This document shows, in pieces, positions 8,306-16,717 of a stretch of DNA of 64,000 nt. Position numbers and translations under genes: made by a program. The notes below the pieces were generated by a model. The model ran no database searches, was not told the origin of the DNA, and saw nothing but the letters and a program-made list of their open reading frames with translations. Positions within the stretch are counted from its first letter, which is position 1, and each line of letters opens with the position of its first letter. The DNA lies in assembly GCF_035818475.1 (NCBI RefSeq), contig NZ_JAYMGV010000003.1, positions 310,001 to 374,000 of the forward strand. Direction: 5' to 3'. This stretch comes from Cognatitamlana sp035818475. Lineage in GTDB: Bacteria; Bacteroidota; Bacteroidia; Flavobacteriales; Flavobacteriaceae.

Positions 8306-9196
8306 ATGAGAAAAATTGTTATAGTTTTAACGCTTTTATTGTCTTTTCAAATTAATGCACAGGAAGAGGTAGACTCCTTAACTCTTAATTTAGAACTATA
8401 CCAAAAGGCTTTAGACAGTATAAACAAATCATTTACATATCAATATGGAGAAGTACCTCTTAATGATGGCCTTGCAATATTGAATGTTCCTGAAGGGTTT
8501 AAATTTTTAGATAGTGAGCAAAGTAAACGCGTATTAACAGATTTATGGGGGAATCCACCGGGTGAAACATTAGGATTGCTATTTCCTGAAGACATGACAC
8601 CCATGCATGATGCCTTTACCTATGCCGTTGAAATAGAATATTCTGAAGACGGATATATTGAAGATGAAGATGCTGAAGATTTAGATTATGACGATTTACT
8701 TGAAGAGATGCAGGAAGATATAAAAACTGCAAATCCACAGCGTACCGCTCAAGGTTATCCAACTATGGAGTTGGTAGGTTGGGCGTCTCCTCCTTATTAT
8801 GATCAGGAAAACAAAAAACTTCATTGGGCTAAAGAATTAAAGTTTGAAGATACAGACATGAATACACTTAACTATAATATACGTGTACTGGGGCGTAAAG
8901 GCTATTTAAATTTAAATGCTATTGGAGATATTAATATGTTAAATACTTTTAATACAGATAGAGATAATATTTTGCATAGTGTTGAGTTTTCTCCGGGGAA
9001 TAGGTATTCAGACTTTAATCCGGATATAGATAAAGTTGCTGCTTATGGTATTGGTGGTTTAATAGCCGGTAAAATATTAGCAAAGGCAGGATTTTTTGCT
9101 ATTCTTCTTAAGTTTTGGAAATTTATTGCGATTGGAGCTGTAGCATTGTTTAGTGCGTTCCGAAAGAAGTTGTTTGGAGGTAAAGAGGACGTTTAG
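8306..9196 (+). CDS. DUF2167 family membrane protein with signal peptide
   Basis: A 296-residue protein that starts with a signal peptide (MRKIVIVLTLLLSFQINAQ). A soluble region with GLAILNVPEGFKFL, WGNPP and LLFP follows, which is the DUF2167 signature. There is a very acidic stretch (EDEDAEDLDYDDLLEEM) near residues 118-134 and a conserved WAKELKFE segment. Two hydrophobic segments near the C-terminus (about 244-285) should anchor it, with a short basic tail. Proteins of this family are predicted membrane proteins of unknown function. A DUF5071 gene begins one base after its stop, so the two are likely co-transcribed. Confidence 0.82.
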   Translation: MRKIVIVLTLLLSFQINAQEEVDSLTLNLELYQKALDSINKSFTYQYGEVPLNDGLAILNVPEGFKFLDSEQSKRVLTDLWGNPPGETLGLLFPEDMTPMHDAFTYAVEIEYSEDGYIEDEDAEDLDYDDLLEEMQEDIKTANPQRTAQGYPTMELVGWASPPYYDQENKKLHWAKELKFEDTDMNTLNYNIRVLGRKGYLNLNAIGDINMLNTFNTDRDNILHSVEFSPGNRYSDFNPDIDKVAAYGIGGLIAGKILAKAGFFAILLKFWKFIAIGAVALFSAFRKKLFGGKEDV

Positions 9197-9197
9197 G

Positions 9198-9593
9198 ATG
9201 TCACAGAAAATGGATATTTATAGTTTAATTCCAAGCGATAAATTTGATATTGAACGTGCAGAAAAGTTAAAAGAATTTTCATTCGAGAAAATAAAACCAA
9301 TTGTTCCGGATTTATTAGAATGGATCCAAGATATGAATTGGCCGGTTGCTAAAGTTGTAGCTGATTATTTAATCAGTATCTCTGATAAAATTGAACCTGA
9401 AATTATGGATATTCTTAATGGAGAGGATGACATTTGGAAATATTGGTGTATCGAAGTTTTTTGCATTTATTCCGATAGGCCAATGTCTGCTAATATGAGT
9501 ACAATAGTCAATAGGATTAAAAATAACCCAACAAAGTTAGAAAAGGAATGTGAGGTATATGATCAGGCTGTCAGAGCTTTATCTAAACAGTAG
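9198..9593 (+). CDS. DUF5071 domain protein
   Basis: A small protein of about 131 residues without signal or membrane segments. It has LIPSDKFDIERAEKL, WIQDMNWPVAKV and WKYWCIEVF segments typical of DUF5071, a HEAT-like helical family often found as single cytoplasmic proteins. Starting at the ATG at 9198 places it one base after the DUF2167 stop; an earlier in-frame start at 9153 would overlap that gene by 44 bases and adds an unrelated basic N-terminus. The gene converges on, and overlaps by 11 bases, the HAD gene on the other strand. Function unknown. Confidence 0.78.
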   Translation: MSQKMDIYSLIPSDKFDIERAEKLKEFSFEKIKPIVPDLLEWIQDMNWPVAKVVADYLISISDKIEPEIMDILNGEDDIWKYWCIEVFCIYSDRPMSANMSTIVNRIKNNPTKLEKECEVYDQAVRALSKQ

Positions 9594-10251
9594 TAGTCTT
9601 AAAAAAAGAAATTTTATTGAATGCGATCTCCTTAAAATCCTTAATGACCAAATCCGCTTTGCTGTAATCCTGGTTTTTGGAATGAAAACTATCATAACCT
9701 ACACAAAAAATACCGGCACCCTTTGCAGCTTCAATACCATTAGTAGAGTCTTCAATAACCATACACTCATTTTTAGAAAAACCTGAAGCTTCAGCAGCTT
9801 TAATAAAAATTTCAGGATGGGGTTTTGAAGCTTTTAAATCACCGCCACTTAATCTGGCAATAAAATAGGGGTTCAAATCAAATCGGTCAAAAATTTGATT
9901 GATACTGGTCATAGCAGCAGAGGAAGCTAGAACCAACGTTAATCCGTTATGGTGATAGTCTTTTATTAAATCTAAAACTCCGTCAATAAGTCCAAGATCA
10001 GAATTACTATCAAAAAACTGTTTGTAATGTTTGCGTTTTATGGCCACCAGGGTTTCCGGAGATTCACTAAGATTAAAATGGTCACATAAACGTTTACAGA
10101 TGTTAATAGTTGATTGGCCTGTAAAAGACTCATAGAGTTCAGTTGATACTTTAATGCCAACTTCATCAAACATATCATGATAGGCTTTATTGTGCATAGG
10201 TTCACTATCAATAATAACCCCGTCCATATCAAAAATAACAGCTTTTAACAT
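9583..10251 (-). CDS. HAD-superfamily hydrolase, beta-phosphoglucomutase-like
   Basis: A 222-residue HAD protein of subfamily IA with a helical cap. Motif I is FDMDGVIIDSEP (residues 7-18), motif II is LASSAA, the conserved Lys lies in ASKPHPEIF, and motif III/IV is VIEDSTNGIEAA. These are shared by beta-phosphoglucomutase and by sugar-phosphate phosphatases such as YniC/Gph-like enzymes, which cannot be told apart here. The DSEPMH arrangement favours a beta-PGM-like cap. It is a single minus-strand gene divergent from the MATE gene and converging on DUF5071. Confidence 0.82.
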   Translation of the reverse strand: MLKAVIFDMDGVIIDSEPMHNKAYHDMFDEVGIKVSTELYESFTGQSTINICKRLCDHFNLSESPETLVAIKRKHYKQFFDSNSDLGLIDGVLDLIKDYHHNGLTLVLASSAAMTSINQIFDRFDLNPYFIARLSGGDLKASKPHPEIFIKAAEASGFSKNECMVIEDSTNGIEAAKGAGIFCVGYDSFHSKNQDYSKADLVIKDFKEIAFNKISFFKTTTV

Positions 10252-10307
10252 TGTCGATTTTTTTTTGCGAATATAGAAGAATTGATGGTAACACCCTAGA
10301 AATCTAT

Positions 10308-10339
10308 TTTGTAGTTTTAAATTATTTTTCCAATATTTG
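10308..10339 (+). promoter_or_regulatory. Bacteroidota promoter of the MATE gene
   Basis: A TTTG -33 element (10308-10311) is separated by exactly 20 nt from AATATTTG (10332-10339), which matches TAnnTTTG except in its first base. Transcription starting a few bases downstream gives a leader of about 100 nt before the MATE ATG. Confidence 0.6.
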
Positions 10340-10370
10340 CGACTTATGATTGTTTAATTTGACTTCCGTA

Positions 10371-10423
10371 CCGTACCGGGTTTCTCCCGGGCTAACAAAA
10401 GCTAAATGTCTAGTGCATTTGGC
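10371..10423 (+). promoter_or_regulatory. Structured 5' leader upstream of MATE (candidate cis-regulatory RNA)
   Basis: Within the predicted leader two hairpins can be drawn. The first is CCGGG-TTTCT-CCCGG (10376-10390), preceded by the short tandem repeat CCGTACCGTACC. The second is an 8-bp stem GCTAAATG/CATTTGGC (10401-10423) closing loop TCTAGTG. They are joined by GCTAACAAAA. The GC-rich block stands out in an AT-rich gap, and no T-run follows, so it does not look like a terminator. I could not match it to a riboswitch class I know. Riboswitch function is inference from place and structure only. Confidence 0.45.
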
Positions 10424-10449
10424 AATACCTCATATTTAAATAAATCAAA

Positions 10450-11856
10450 ATGCAATCAAATAAAATTTCTTTAAAACAATTTATTCAATATTTTAAAACG
10501 GCTGTAACAGGCAAAGAGCAAGACTTTACCTCAGGTAGCATTCGGAAAGCTGTTTTTATGCTCGCTATACCCATGATTCTGGAAATGCTCATGGAATCTA
10601 TTTTTGCCTTGGTAGACATTTTATACGTCTCTAAAGTTAGTGTAAATGCCGTGGCAACAATAGGATTGACAGAGTCTGTAGTAACATTGGTATATGCGGT
10701 AGCTATAGGTTTAAGTATGGCAGCAACGGCAGTAGTGGCAAGGCGTGTAGGTGAACAGGACCTAAAGGGAGCTTCAAATGCTGCAGTTCAGGTTATTTTT
10801 CTTGGGATTTTTGTGGCGGCTGTTATAAGCGTTATAGGTATTATTTACCCTAAAGAAATATTAGGGCTTATGGGAGGTGAACCGGATCTGATTGAAGAAG
10901 GCTATGGTTATACACAGGTGCTACTGGGTGGGAATTTAACCATTATGCTATTGTTTCTTATAAATGCTATTTTTAGGGGAGCAGGTGATGCATCGGTAGC
11001 TATGTGGACGTTAGTCTTGTCCAATGGGCTTAATATTATTTTAGACCCCATGTTTATTTTTGGTTTTGGACCTATTCCGGCCTTTGGTGTACAGGGAGCG
11101 GCTATAGCTACTACTATAGGTAGAGGGACAGCCGTTTTATTTCAACTGGGAATATTATTTTGGGGATATAGCAAGATAAAAATAGCGGTCAAAGATTTAG
11201 TTTTTCAGGCTGGTGTTATGCTTAATTTAATCAAAGTATCTTTGGGAGGTATAGGACAGTTTTTAATAGGAACCTCGTCATGGGTATTTTTAATGCGAAT
11301 AATGAGTGAGTTTGGTAGTGAAGTGCTTGCCGGTTATACTATTGCTATAAGAGTTATGATGTTTACCTTAATGCCGGCATGGGGAATGAGTAATGCCGCT
11401 GCAACTTTGGTAGGTCAAAATTTGGGAGCTCAAAAGCCAGAACGAGCAGAAGAATCTGTTTGGAAAACAGGGAAATACAGTTCCGTTTTTATGGGGCTGG
11501 TTTCTATTGTTTATTTATTATTTGCACCTCAAATCATTGTATTGTTCAATGCTACTCCAGATGTTGTTAAATATGGAAGTTTGTGTTTAAGGGTTATTGC
11601 TGCGGGGTATATCTTTTATGGCTATGGCATGGTAGTAATTAATGCATTTAACGGAGCAGGAGATACTAAAACACCAACTTATATAAATTTTGTCTGTTTT
11701 TGGCTGTTACAATTACCTTTTGCATATGTAATGGCTATTACATTAGATTTTGGACCTTTAGGAGTATTTTGGGCTATTACTTTAGCAGAAATCATAATAG
11801 CACTTGTAGCTATTGTTTGGTTTAAAAAAGGAAATTGGAAACAAGTGGAAGTATAA
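10450..11856 (+). CDS. MATE family multidrug/toxin efflux protein
   Basis: A 468-residue inner membrane protein with twelve hydrophobic segments in two homologous halves. Characteristic MATE segments are present: SGSIRKAVFMLAIPMILEML at the start of the first bundle, IFRGAGDASVAM in the first half and INAFNGAGDTKTP in the second. The family exports cationic drugs or metabolites in exchange for Na+ or H+. The substrate is unknown, although a structured leader upstream hints at ligand-controlled expression. rlmF begins inside its last 22 bases. Confidence 0.9.
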   Translation: MQSNKISLKQFIQYFKTAVTGKEQDFTSGSIRKAVFMLAIPMILEMLMESIFALVDILYVSKVSVNAVATIGLTESVVTLVYAVAIGLSMAATAVVARRVGEQDLKGASNAAVQVIFLGIFVAAVISVIGIIYPKEILGLMGGEPDLIEEGYGYTQVLLGGNLTIMLLFLINAIFRGAGDASVAMWTLVLSNGLNIILDPMFIFGFGPIPAFGVQGAAIATTIGRGTAVLFQLGILFWGYSKIKIAVKDLVFQAGVMLNLIKVSLGGIGQFLIGTSSWVFLMRIMSEFGSEVLAGYTIAIRVMMFTLMPAWGMSNAAATLVGQNLGAQKPERAEESVWKTGKYSSVFMGLVSIVYLLFAPQIIVLFNATPDVVKYGSLCLRVIAAGYIFYGYGMVVINAFNGAGDTKTPTYINFVCFWLLQLPFAYVMAITLDFGPLGVFWAITLAEIIIALVAIVWFKKGNWKQVEV

Positions 11857-12752
11857 TAACTAAGAATAAAATCATCAAGACAAATACAAATTTTCATCCG
11901 AACAATAAACACAAATCAGGATATGATTTAGAAGCATTATGTAAAGCCTATCCGGATTTACAACCTTATGTTTTTGAAAATAATTATCAAATTAAAACCA
12001 TTGATTTTGCTAACCCAAAAGCTGTTAAAGCATTAAATACAGCACTTTTATTTAGGCATTATAAAATTACATATTGGGATTTTCCTGAAACTAATTTATG
12101 TCCGCCAATTCCAGGACGTGTTGATTATATCCATGGTCTGGCAGATGTATTAAAACAGAATAATATAAAATCAAACATTAGTGTTTTAGATATAGGAACC
12201 GGGGCAAGTTGTATTTATCCCATTTTAGGACATGCAGAATATGAGTGGAAATTTGTAGGAACAGATATTGATAAGACTTCTTTGGACCATGCACAGAAGA
12301 TTATCAATAAAAATCAACTGGATAATGTCATTTCATTGAGATATCAGACTAACAAAATGCAAATCTTAAAAGATATTTTGACAGAAGGTGACAGGTTTTC
12401 AATAGTGATGTGTAACCCACCATTTTATAAATCCGAAAAAGAGGCCTTTGAAGCGACTACCAAAAAGCTAAGAGGATTAAATAAGAAACAGGACAAAATC
12501 ATTAGAAATTTTTCAGGAACAGGTAATGAGCTATGGTATAAAGGTGGTGAAAAAGCTTTTATACATAACTACCTCTATGAAAGTTCAATATTCAAAAAGC
12601 AATGCAAAATATTCACCTCTTTGGTGTCTAAAAAAGATCTGATTCCCGGAATTTATGCATCATTGAAAAAACTTGGAGCCACAGAGGTTAAAACTATTAA
12701 TATGGGGCAAGGTAATAAGGTGTCCAGAATTGTAGTCTGGAGATTTGAATAA
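11835..12752 (+). CDS. rlmF: 23S rRNA (adenine(1618)-N6)-methyltransferase RlmF
   Basis: A 305-residue SAM-dependent methyltransferase. FHPNNKHKSGYDLEAL near residue 20 is the typical RlmF entry; VLDIGTGASCIYP (about residue 118) is the SAM-binding motif I; and MCNPPFYKS (about residue 190) is the NPPF catalytic motif of N6-adenine methylases. It methylates A1618 of 23S rRNA (family knowledge). The ATG at 11835 lies within the MATE gene, and no ATG, GTG or TTG follows in frame before the conserved FHPNN, so this overlapping start is the only one available. A strong terminator follows. Confidence 0.92.
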   Translation: METSGSIITKNKIIKTNTNFHPNNKHKSGYDLEALCKAYPDLQPYVFENNYQIKTIDFANPKAVKALNTALLFRHYKITYWDFPETNLCPPIPGRVDYIHGLADVLKQNNIKSNISVLDIGTGASCIYPILGHAEYEWKFVGTDIDKTSLDHAQKIINKNQLDNVISLRYQTNKMQILKDILTEGDRFSIVMCNPPFYKSEKEAFEATTKKLRGLNKKQDKIIRNFSGTGNELWYKGGEKAFIHNYLYESSIFKKQCKIFTSLVSKKDLIPGIYASLKKLGATEVKTINMGQGNKVSRIVVWRFE

Positions 12753-12772
12753 AAAATATTTGCTTAATAAGT

Positions 12773-12807
12773 AAAAAGCGAGACCCATTTTTGAATCTCG
12801 CTTTTTT
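12773..12807. terminator. Bidirectional terminator between rlmF and the SLC13-type gene
   Basis: Arms AAAAAGCGAGA and TCTCGCTTTTTT form a stem of 11 bp with a run of T on both strands. It lies between two convergent genes and can serve both. Confidence 0.85.
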
Positions 12808-12825
12808 ACGTTTAACCATTTAATT

Positions 12826-14667
12826 TTAAAAAGGCCATATTATGGGAACTAATATTAGGGTTATAATAAAGAACAGAAATAATAACGGAGCTCCTACTTT
12901 TAAGTAATTCATAAATTTATAACCTCCGGCAGTCATTACCATAGCATTTGTTGTGGTTCCTATAGGTGTTAAAAATGCCGTTGAAGCACTAATAGCCACT
13001 ACTATCATAAACGGAGCAGGTGATATGTTTAATGAGTTTGCGGCCAGTATAGCAATTGGAGCCATAAGTACGGCGGTTGCAGAGTTGTTGATTACCTGAC
13101 TGAATGTTGTAGTAAGTAAAAAGACACCACCCAGTAAAAATATGGGGTGAATAGCACCCAAATAATCAACAAGCCCATTGGCTATTAATTGAGCGGTTCC
13201 TGTTTTTTGAAGCGCAACACCCATGGGTATCATTGCTGCAATCATAACAACACTGGTCCAGCTAATGCCTTTATAAGCTTTAGCAATTGGTACGCACCCG
13301 GTAAGAAGTACTACACCGGCAGAAATTAAAGCCGCAATAGACCCCGGAACAATTTTGAAAACCATTAAAGCAATCATAAGAACCAAAGCCCCTAAGGCTA
13401 TAAACGATTTGGAGTTTAAACTATCAACATTTTTAGCCATACCTTCAGGGCTACCAATAATTACCAGGTTTTCGTGCTGTTTTTTCAAATCATCAATATG
13501 TTCCCATGTGCCTCTTAGTAAAAAGGCATCACCAGCTTTAACAGTGATTTCTTTATCGCGTAACGGGTTGTTGTTTCTGGAAGCAGCAAGTAGCTGAATA
13601 CCAAATCGTTTGAAATACTCACCTAATTTATATTTCCTACCCACCAATAAAGAATTTGGATTTACAATCACTTCAGTCATACCAACTTCCTGATTGATCA
13701 GGTTGTTTTTAAGTTCATCGGTAATAGGTTCTAGGGGTAAAAGACCTAATCTAAAAGTGATCATCATTTTGTTGATGGCTTCGGTATCTCCTTTAACGGT
13801 TATAATGTCATGATAACGCAATTCAGTACTGGGATCTGGGAATTCTTCAAATTGATGTATGCCTTTTAATAAATTTGGATGCCTTCGTTTTAGCCTGATA
13901 ATGGTTACATCATAATCCTTTTCAAAATGCCACTCCTCTAACTTCGTATTAATAAGAGGGGATAGACTTCTTATACGTAAGCGATAATATCCGTTATCAA
14001 TTTGGTAAGCACCTATCCAGTTGTGTAGCGTAGATTCTATGTTAACAGGCTTATTGTTTGTTTTATTTTTAGGCAAAAGTTTATATCCAATATATCTGAA
14101 ATAGACTAATGCTATTATCAATAAAGGGATTCCAATTAGAGCAAATTCAAAAAATGAAAACCCCTCAAACCCGGCTTCAATTAAAGCATTACTGGCAATA
14201 ATATTAGGGGGGGTACCTGTTAAAGTCAGCAAGCCCCCAGTATTAGAGCCAAAAGCAACAGGCATAAGCATTTTAGAGGGTAGGGTGCCTATACTCCAGG
14301 CAGACGATATAGTAAGTGGCATCAATGTGGCCACAGTTCCTGTATTACTAACAAACCCGGATAGCACACCGGCACCAAGAGAAACGATAACCAATAATTT
14401 AGGAACACTTTTCCCGGCCCATTCAACAAACTTTTTACCGGCCATGGCTGTCCAACCGGTCTGAGCAATCCCTTCACCAATTATAAAAAGTGCAGCTATC
14501 ATAATTACAGTAGGGTTACTGAAACCACTTAATGTTTCAGTAGGCGTTAGAATTCCGGTTAGGTATAAACTAAGCATAGAGATTAATGCTACAATATCCG
14601 GTGTAAACTTTCCCCAAACAAAAAGACCAATGGTAATAACTAAAATGAGAAGCATTAAATAGATCAT
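12826..14667 (-). CDS. SLC13/DASS family transporter with two RCK_C (TrkA-C) domains
   Basis: A 613-residue membrane protein. Hydrophobic segments in residues 1-200 and about 400-613 enclose a soluble insert (about 215-390) with two RCK_C-like domains (RYHDIITVKGD and AGDAFLLRGT). The transport halves carry SNTGTVATLMPL and GTPPNIIASN in the first, and NNSATAVLMAPI and TPIGTTTNAMV in the second, the SNT-type sites that bind Na+ and anions in the DASS family. Related proteins move sulfate or dicarboxylates. Sulfate uptake or efflux would be attractive in a sulfatase-rich organism, but the gene is not next to the sulfatases, so that is conjecture. It is monocistronic. Confidence 0.88.
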   Translation of the reverse strand: MIYLMLLILVITIGLFVWGKFTPDIVALISMLSLYLTGILTPTETLSGFSNPTVIMIAALFIIGEGIAQTGWTAMAGKKFVEWAGKSVPKLLVIVSLGAGVLSGFVSNTGTVATLMPLTISSAWSIGTLPSKMLMPVAFGSNTGGLLTLTGTPPNIIASNALIEAGFEGFSFFEFALIGIPLLIIALVYFRYIGYKLLPKNKTNNKPVNIESTLHNWIGAYQIDNGYYRLRIRSLSPLINTKLEEWHFEKDYDVTIIRLKRRHPNLLKGIHQFEEFPDPSTELRYHDIITVKGDTEAINKMMITFRLGLLPLEPITDELKNNLINQEVGMTEVIVNPNSLLVGRKYKLGEYFKRFGIQLLAASRNNNPLRDKEITVKAGDAFLLRGTWEHIDDLKKQHENLVIIGSPEGMAKNVDSLNSKSFIALGALVLMIALMVFKIVPGSIAALISAGVVLLTGCVPIAKAYKGISWTSVVMIAAMIPMGVALQKTGTAQLIANGLVDYLGAIHPIFLLGGVFLLTTTFSQVINNSATAVLMAPIAILAANSLNISPAPFMIVVAISASTAFLTPIGTTTNAMVMTAGGYKFMNYLKVGAPLLFLFFIITLILVPIIWPF

Positions 14668-14955
14668 ATGTTGTAAATTTTTCGTGTTAGGTACCCTTAT
14701 AGAGTACCATGTTTTTATTAGGTAAAATTACATTCGACCACCACTATTTATTATGACGAATGTCATGCTTTCAAAGGTGCTGTTATTTTTCAATTATTAT
14801 GATTTTTTATGAGGTTTAAGTAGAAACTTTGAAGACTAAAACGTAATAGTAATACCGGGTTTTCAGGTATTCTTAATAAATTTAACAGAAATGTGATTGA
14901 TTTAGGTTAAATTGCCAAAAAGAAATACTACGAGATTAAAAAATAGATAGATTAA

Positions 14956-15675
14956 ATGAAACTAGATATTCTTGCCATAGGCGCTCATCCTGATGATGTG
15001 GAATTAGGCTGTGGAGCAACCATAGCAAAAGAAGTAGCTAAAGGTAAAAGCATAGGGATTTTAGACCTGACCAAAGGAGAATTAGGGACCAGGGGAACAG
15101 CTCAAACCAGAGATACAGAAGCCAAAACAGCTGCTGAAATATTAGGTGTAGCAGTAAGGGAAAATCTTGGGTTTGCCGATGGTTTTTTTAGTAATGATAA
15201 AGTACATCAGATAGAAATTATTAAGATCATAAGAAAATATCAACCAGAAATAGTGCTTTGTAATGCTGTAGACGATAGGCATATAGATCATGGTAAAGGC
15301 AGTAAGCTAGCCAGTGATGCCTGTTTTTTAAGCGGACTTGTTAAAATTGAAACACGTAATGAAAATGGTGAATTGCAGAAACCATGGCGGCCAAAGCAAG
15401 TGTACCATTATATGCAATGGAAAAATATTGAACCGGATTTTGTGGTAGATATATCTGATTTTATTGATGTTAAAATGCAATCTGTATTGGCTTATAAAAC
15501 ACAGTTTTATGATGCTAACAGTAAGGAACCGGAAACGCCCATATCAAGTAAAAACTTTACAGATAGTATTATTTATAGAGCAAGAGATCTGGGGCGATTG
15601 ACTGGAGTAGAATATGCCGAAGGTTTTACGGTTGAACGCTATGTGGCTGTAAATAGTTTATTTGACTTAAAGTAG
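14956..15675 (+). CDS. bshB1: Bacillithiol biosynthesis deacetylase BshB1
   Basis: A 239-residue PIG-L/LmbE-type deacetylase. The N-terminus LAIGAHPDDVELGCG holds the HPDD zinc-binding motif (residues 11-14); DRHIDHGKG gives the further His ligands, and ELGTRGT and YHYMQW are BshB1-specific segments. The enzyme removes acetyl from GlcNAc-malate in bacillithiol synthesis, a low-molecular-weight thiol used by many Bacteroidota. It is a single gene, divergent from the SLC13 gene across a 288-bp gap in which only a weak ACATTCG/CGAATGT inverted repeat was noticed. Confidence 0.92.
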   Translation: MKLDILAIGAHPDDVELGCGATIAKEVAKGKSIGILDLTKGELGTRGTAQTRDTEAKTAAEILGVAVRENLGFADGFFSNDKVHQIEIIKIIRKYQPEIVLCNAVDDRHIDHGKGSKLASDACFLSGLVKIETRNENGELQKPWRPKQVYHYMQWKNIEPDFVVDISDFIDVKMQSVLAYKTQFYDANSKEPETPISSKNFTDSIIYRARDLGRLTGVEYAEGFTVERYVAVNSLFDLK

Positions 15676-15728
15676 TGTGTAGCGGGATGAAATTTTTTTA
15701 TTTCAAATAGAAATTATTAAAAAAAGTC

Positions 15729-15760
15729 TTTGTAGATAAGGTTGAAATCAATTACATTTG
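15729..15760 (+). promoter_or_regulatory. Bacteroidota promoter of tRNA-His
   Basis: TTTG (15729-15732), a 20-nt spacer and TACATTTG (15753-15760) match the Bacteroidota -33/-7 consensus exactly, about 27 nt before the mature tRNA. Confidence 0.8.
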
Positions 15761-15787
15761 CACACGCATTATAAAAATGCCAAAATG

Positions 15788-15861
15788 GTGGTTGTAGCTC
15801 AGTTGGTTAGAGCGCCTGATTGTGGTTCAGGAGGTCGTCGGTTCGAGACCGATCTTCCACC
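15788..15861 (+). tRNA. tRNA-His (anticodon GTG)
   Basis: A cloverleaf can be drawn: D arm GCTC/GAGC, anticodon stem CCTGA/TCAGG with loop TTGTGGT (anticodon GTG), T arm GTCGG/CCGAT with loop TTCGAGA, and a 5-nt variable loop. G at 15787 and C at 15861 form the G-1:C73 pair diagnostic of bacterial tRNA-His. The acceptor stem GTGGTTG/CTTCCAC contains two adjacent U-U oppositions (positions 5:68 and 6:67); I recall related forms in other Bacteroidota. CCA is not fully encoded. Confidence 0.95.
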
Positions 15862-15871
15862 CAAAAAGACC

Positions 15872-15902
15872 AAGCCTTTCAAGAAATTGAAAGGCTTTTT
15901 TT
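15872..15902 (+). terminator. Terminator of the tRNA-His gene
   Basis: AAGCCTTTCAA-GAAA-TTGAAAGGCTT forms a perfect 11-bp hairpin followed by a T run, 10 nt after the tRNA. Confidence 0.88.
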
Positions 15903-16039
15903 GTTATAGAAGTTAAAGCGTTTTTATAAACAACTACATACCGATTTCTATATCTTTTTACTTCATTAATACTATTTTGTTTAATAATAATTTTAACTTT
16001 TGTTAAATTAAATGACTGTATATCAGTTTTTTTATTTAC

Positions 16040-16075
16040 AAATTAGGGCTTGAGACCTAATTTTGTTTATATTTG
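16040..16075 (+). promoter_or_regulatory. Palindromic operator and -7 box for the fucose operon
   Basis: AAATTAGG-N8-CCTAATTT (16040-16063) is a 24-bp inverted repeat with 10 of 12 symmetric positions matching. It is followed 4 nt later by TATATTTG (16068-16075), an exact TAnnTTTG box, and the TetR ATG is 15 nt further on, so the leader is very short. The palindrome covers the place where the -33 element should be, which suits a TetR-type repressor. Binding by the adjacent TetR protein is inferred. Confidence 0.6.
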
Positions 16076-16090
16076 CTCAACACTTACAAT

Positions 16091-16717
16091 ATGAAAACCA
16101 AACAACGCATAATAAACCAGGCAATAGAATCGTACAATACTTTAGGGGTTATGAATGTTTCGAGCAGGGATATTGCAAAAACTTTAAGTATAAGTCACGG
16201 TAATTTAGATTATCACTTTCCCACTAAAGAATCTTTATTGCTGGCTATCTATATTCAAATGAAGGATGAAGCATCAGAAATGTATGAAGAAGTCAATTTA
16301 TTACATGATCCCATTATGCATTTTAACAAATTACTAATTAAACTGGAAACCTTTCATGAAAAATATTCATTCTTTAATCTGGATGTCCTCGAAATTTCAA
16401 GAAAATATGATAAAGTAAGTACGCTGCTAAATAAAACATTTCAGATACGTAAATCGCAAATGAGCCATTTTTATACAAGACTTGTAAAGCAGGGCTATCT
16501 TAAAGATGAGTTTAAACCTGGAATGCATAAACGGTTACAGCATACAATTAGAATACTTATTACATTCTGGAGTTCACAAAAGGAAATCCTTCCGTGTTTT
16601 GAATCCACTAAAAAGCATTCCATGTCAGTCTATGTATGGGACCTGCTACTACCTCATATGACGGAAAAAGGAGTTGAAGCTTATTATAAACTTAAACAGA
16701 CAGCAACAAAATCATGA
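16091..16717 (+). CDS. TetR-type transcriptional regulator of the fucose operon
   Basis: A protein of about 208 residues. The N-terminal 50 residues form a TetR HTH: KQRIINQAIESYNTLGV, then SSRDIAKTLSISHGNLDYHF and PTKESLLLAIY. The C-terminal ligand-binding part is all-helical and not assignable to a known ligand. The ATG at 16091 is chosen because the upstream TTG (16073) overlaps the -7 promoter box. It is the first gene of a run of seven in which spacing is never more than about 20 nt, and it overlaps the symporter gene by ATGA. It probably represses the operon until a fucose-derived ligand is present (inference). Confidence 0.85.
   Translation: MKTKQRIINQAIESYNTLGVMNVSSRDIAKTLSISHGNLDYHFPTKESLLLAIYIQMKDEASEMYEEVNLLHDPIMHFNKLLIKLETFHEKYSFFNLDVLEISRKYDKVSTLLNKTFQIRKSQMSHFYTRLVKQGYLKDEFKPGMHKRLQHTIRILITFWSSQKEILPCFESTKKHSMSVYVWDLLLPHMTEKGVEAYYKLKQTATKS

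Noticed and set aside
10371..10423. MATE leader as TPP, SAM-II, preQ1, guanidine or c-di-GMP riboswitch
   Set aside because: Compared from memory with their core consensus sequences; none of the conserved cores is present, so only an unclassified structure is reported.
12826..14667. SLC13 protein as a dedicated sulfate exporter for the PUL sulfatases
   Set aside because: It is more than 30 kb away, on the other strand and separately terminated; nothing in the sequence ties it to the PUL.
14730..14763. ACATTCG...CGAATGT inverted repeat in the SLC13-bshB1 gap
   Set aside because: Seven-base arms 20 nt apart are weak, no promoter box aligns with it, and no regulator gene is adjacent.
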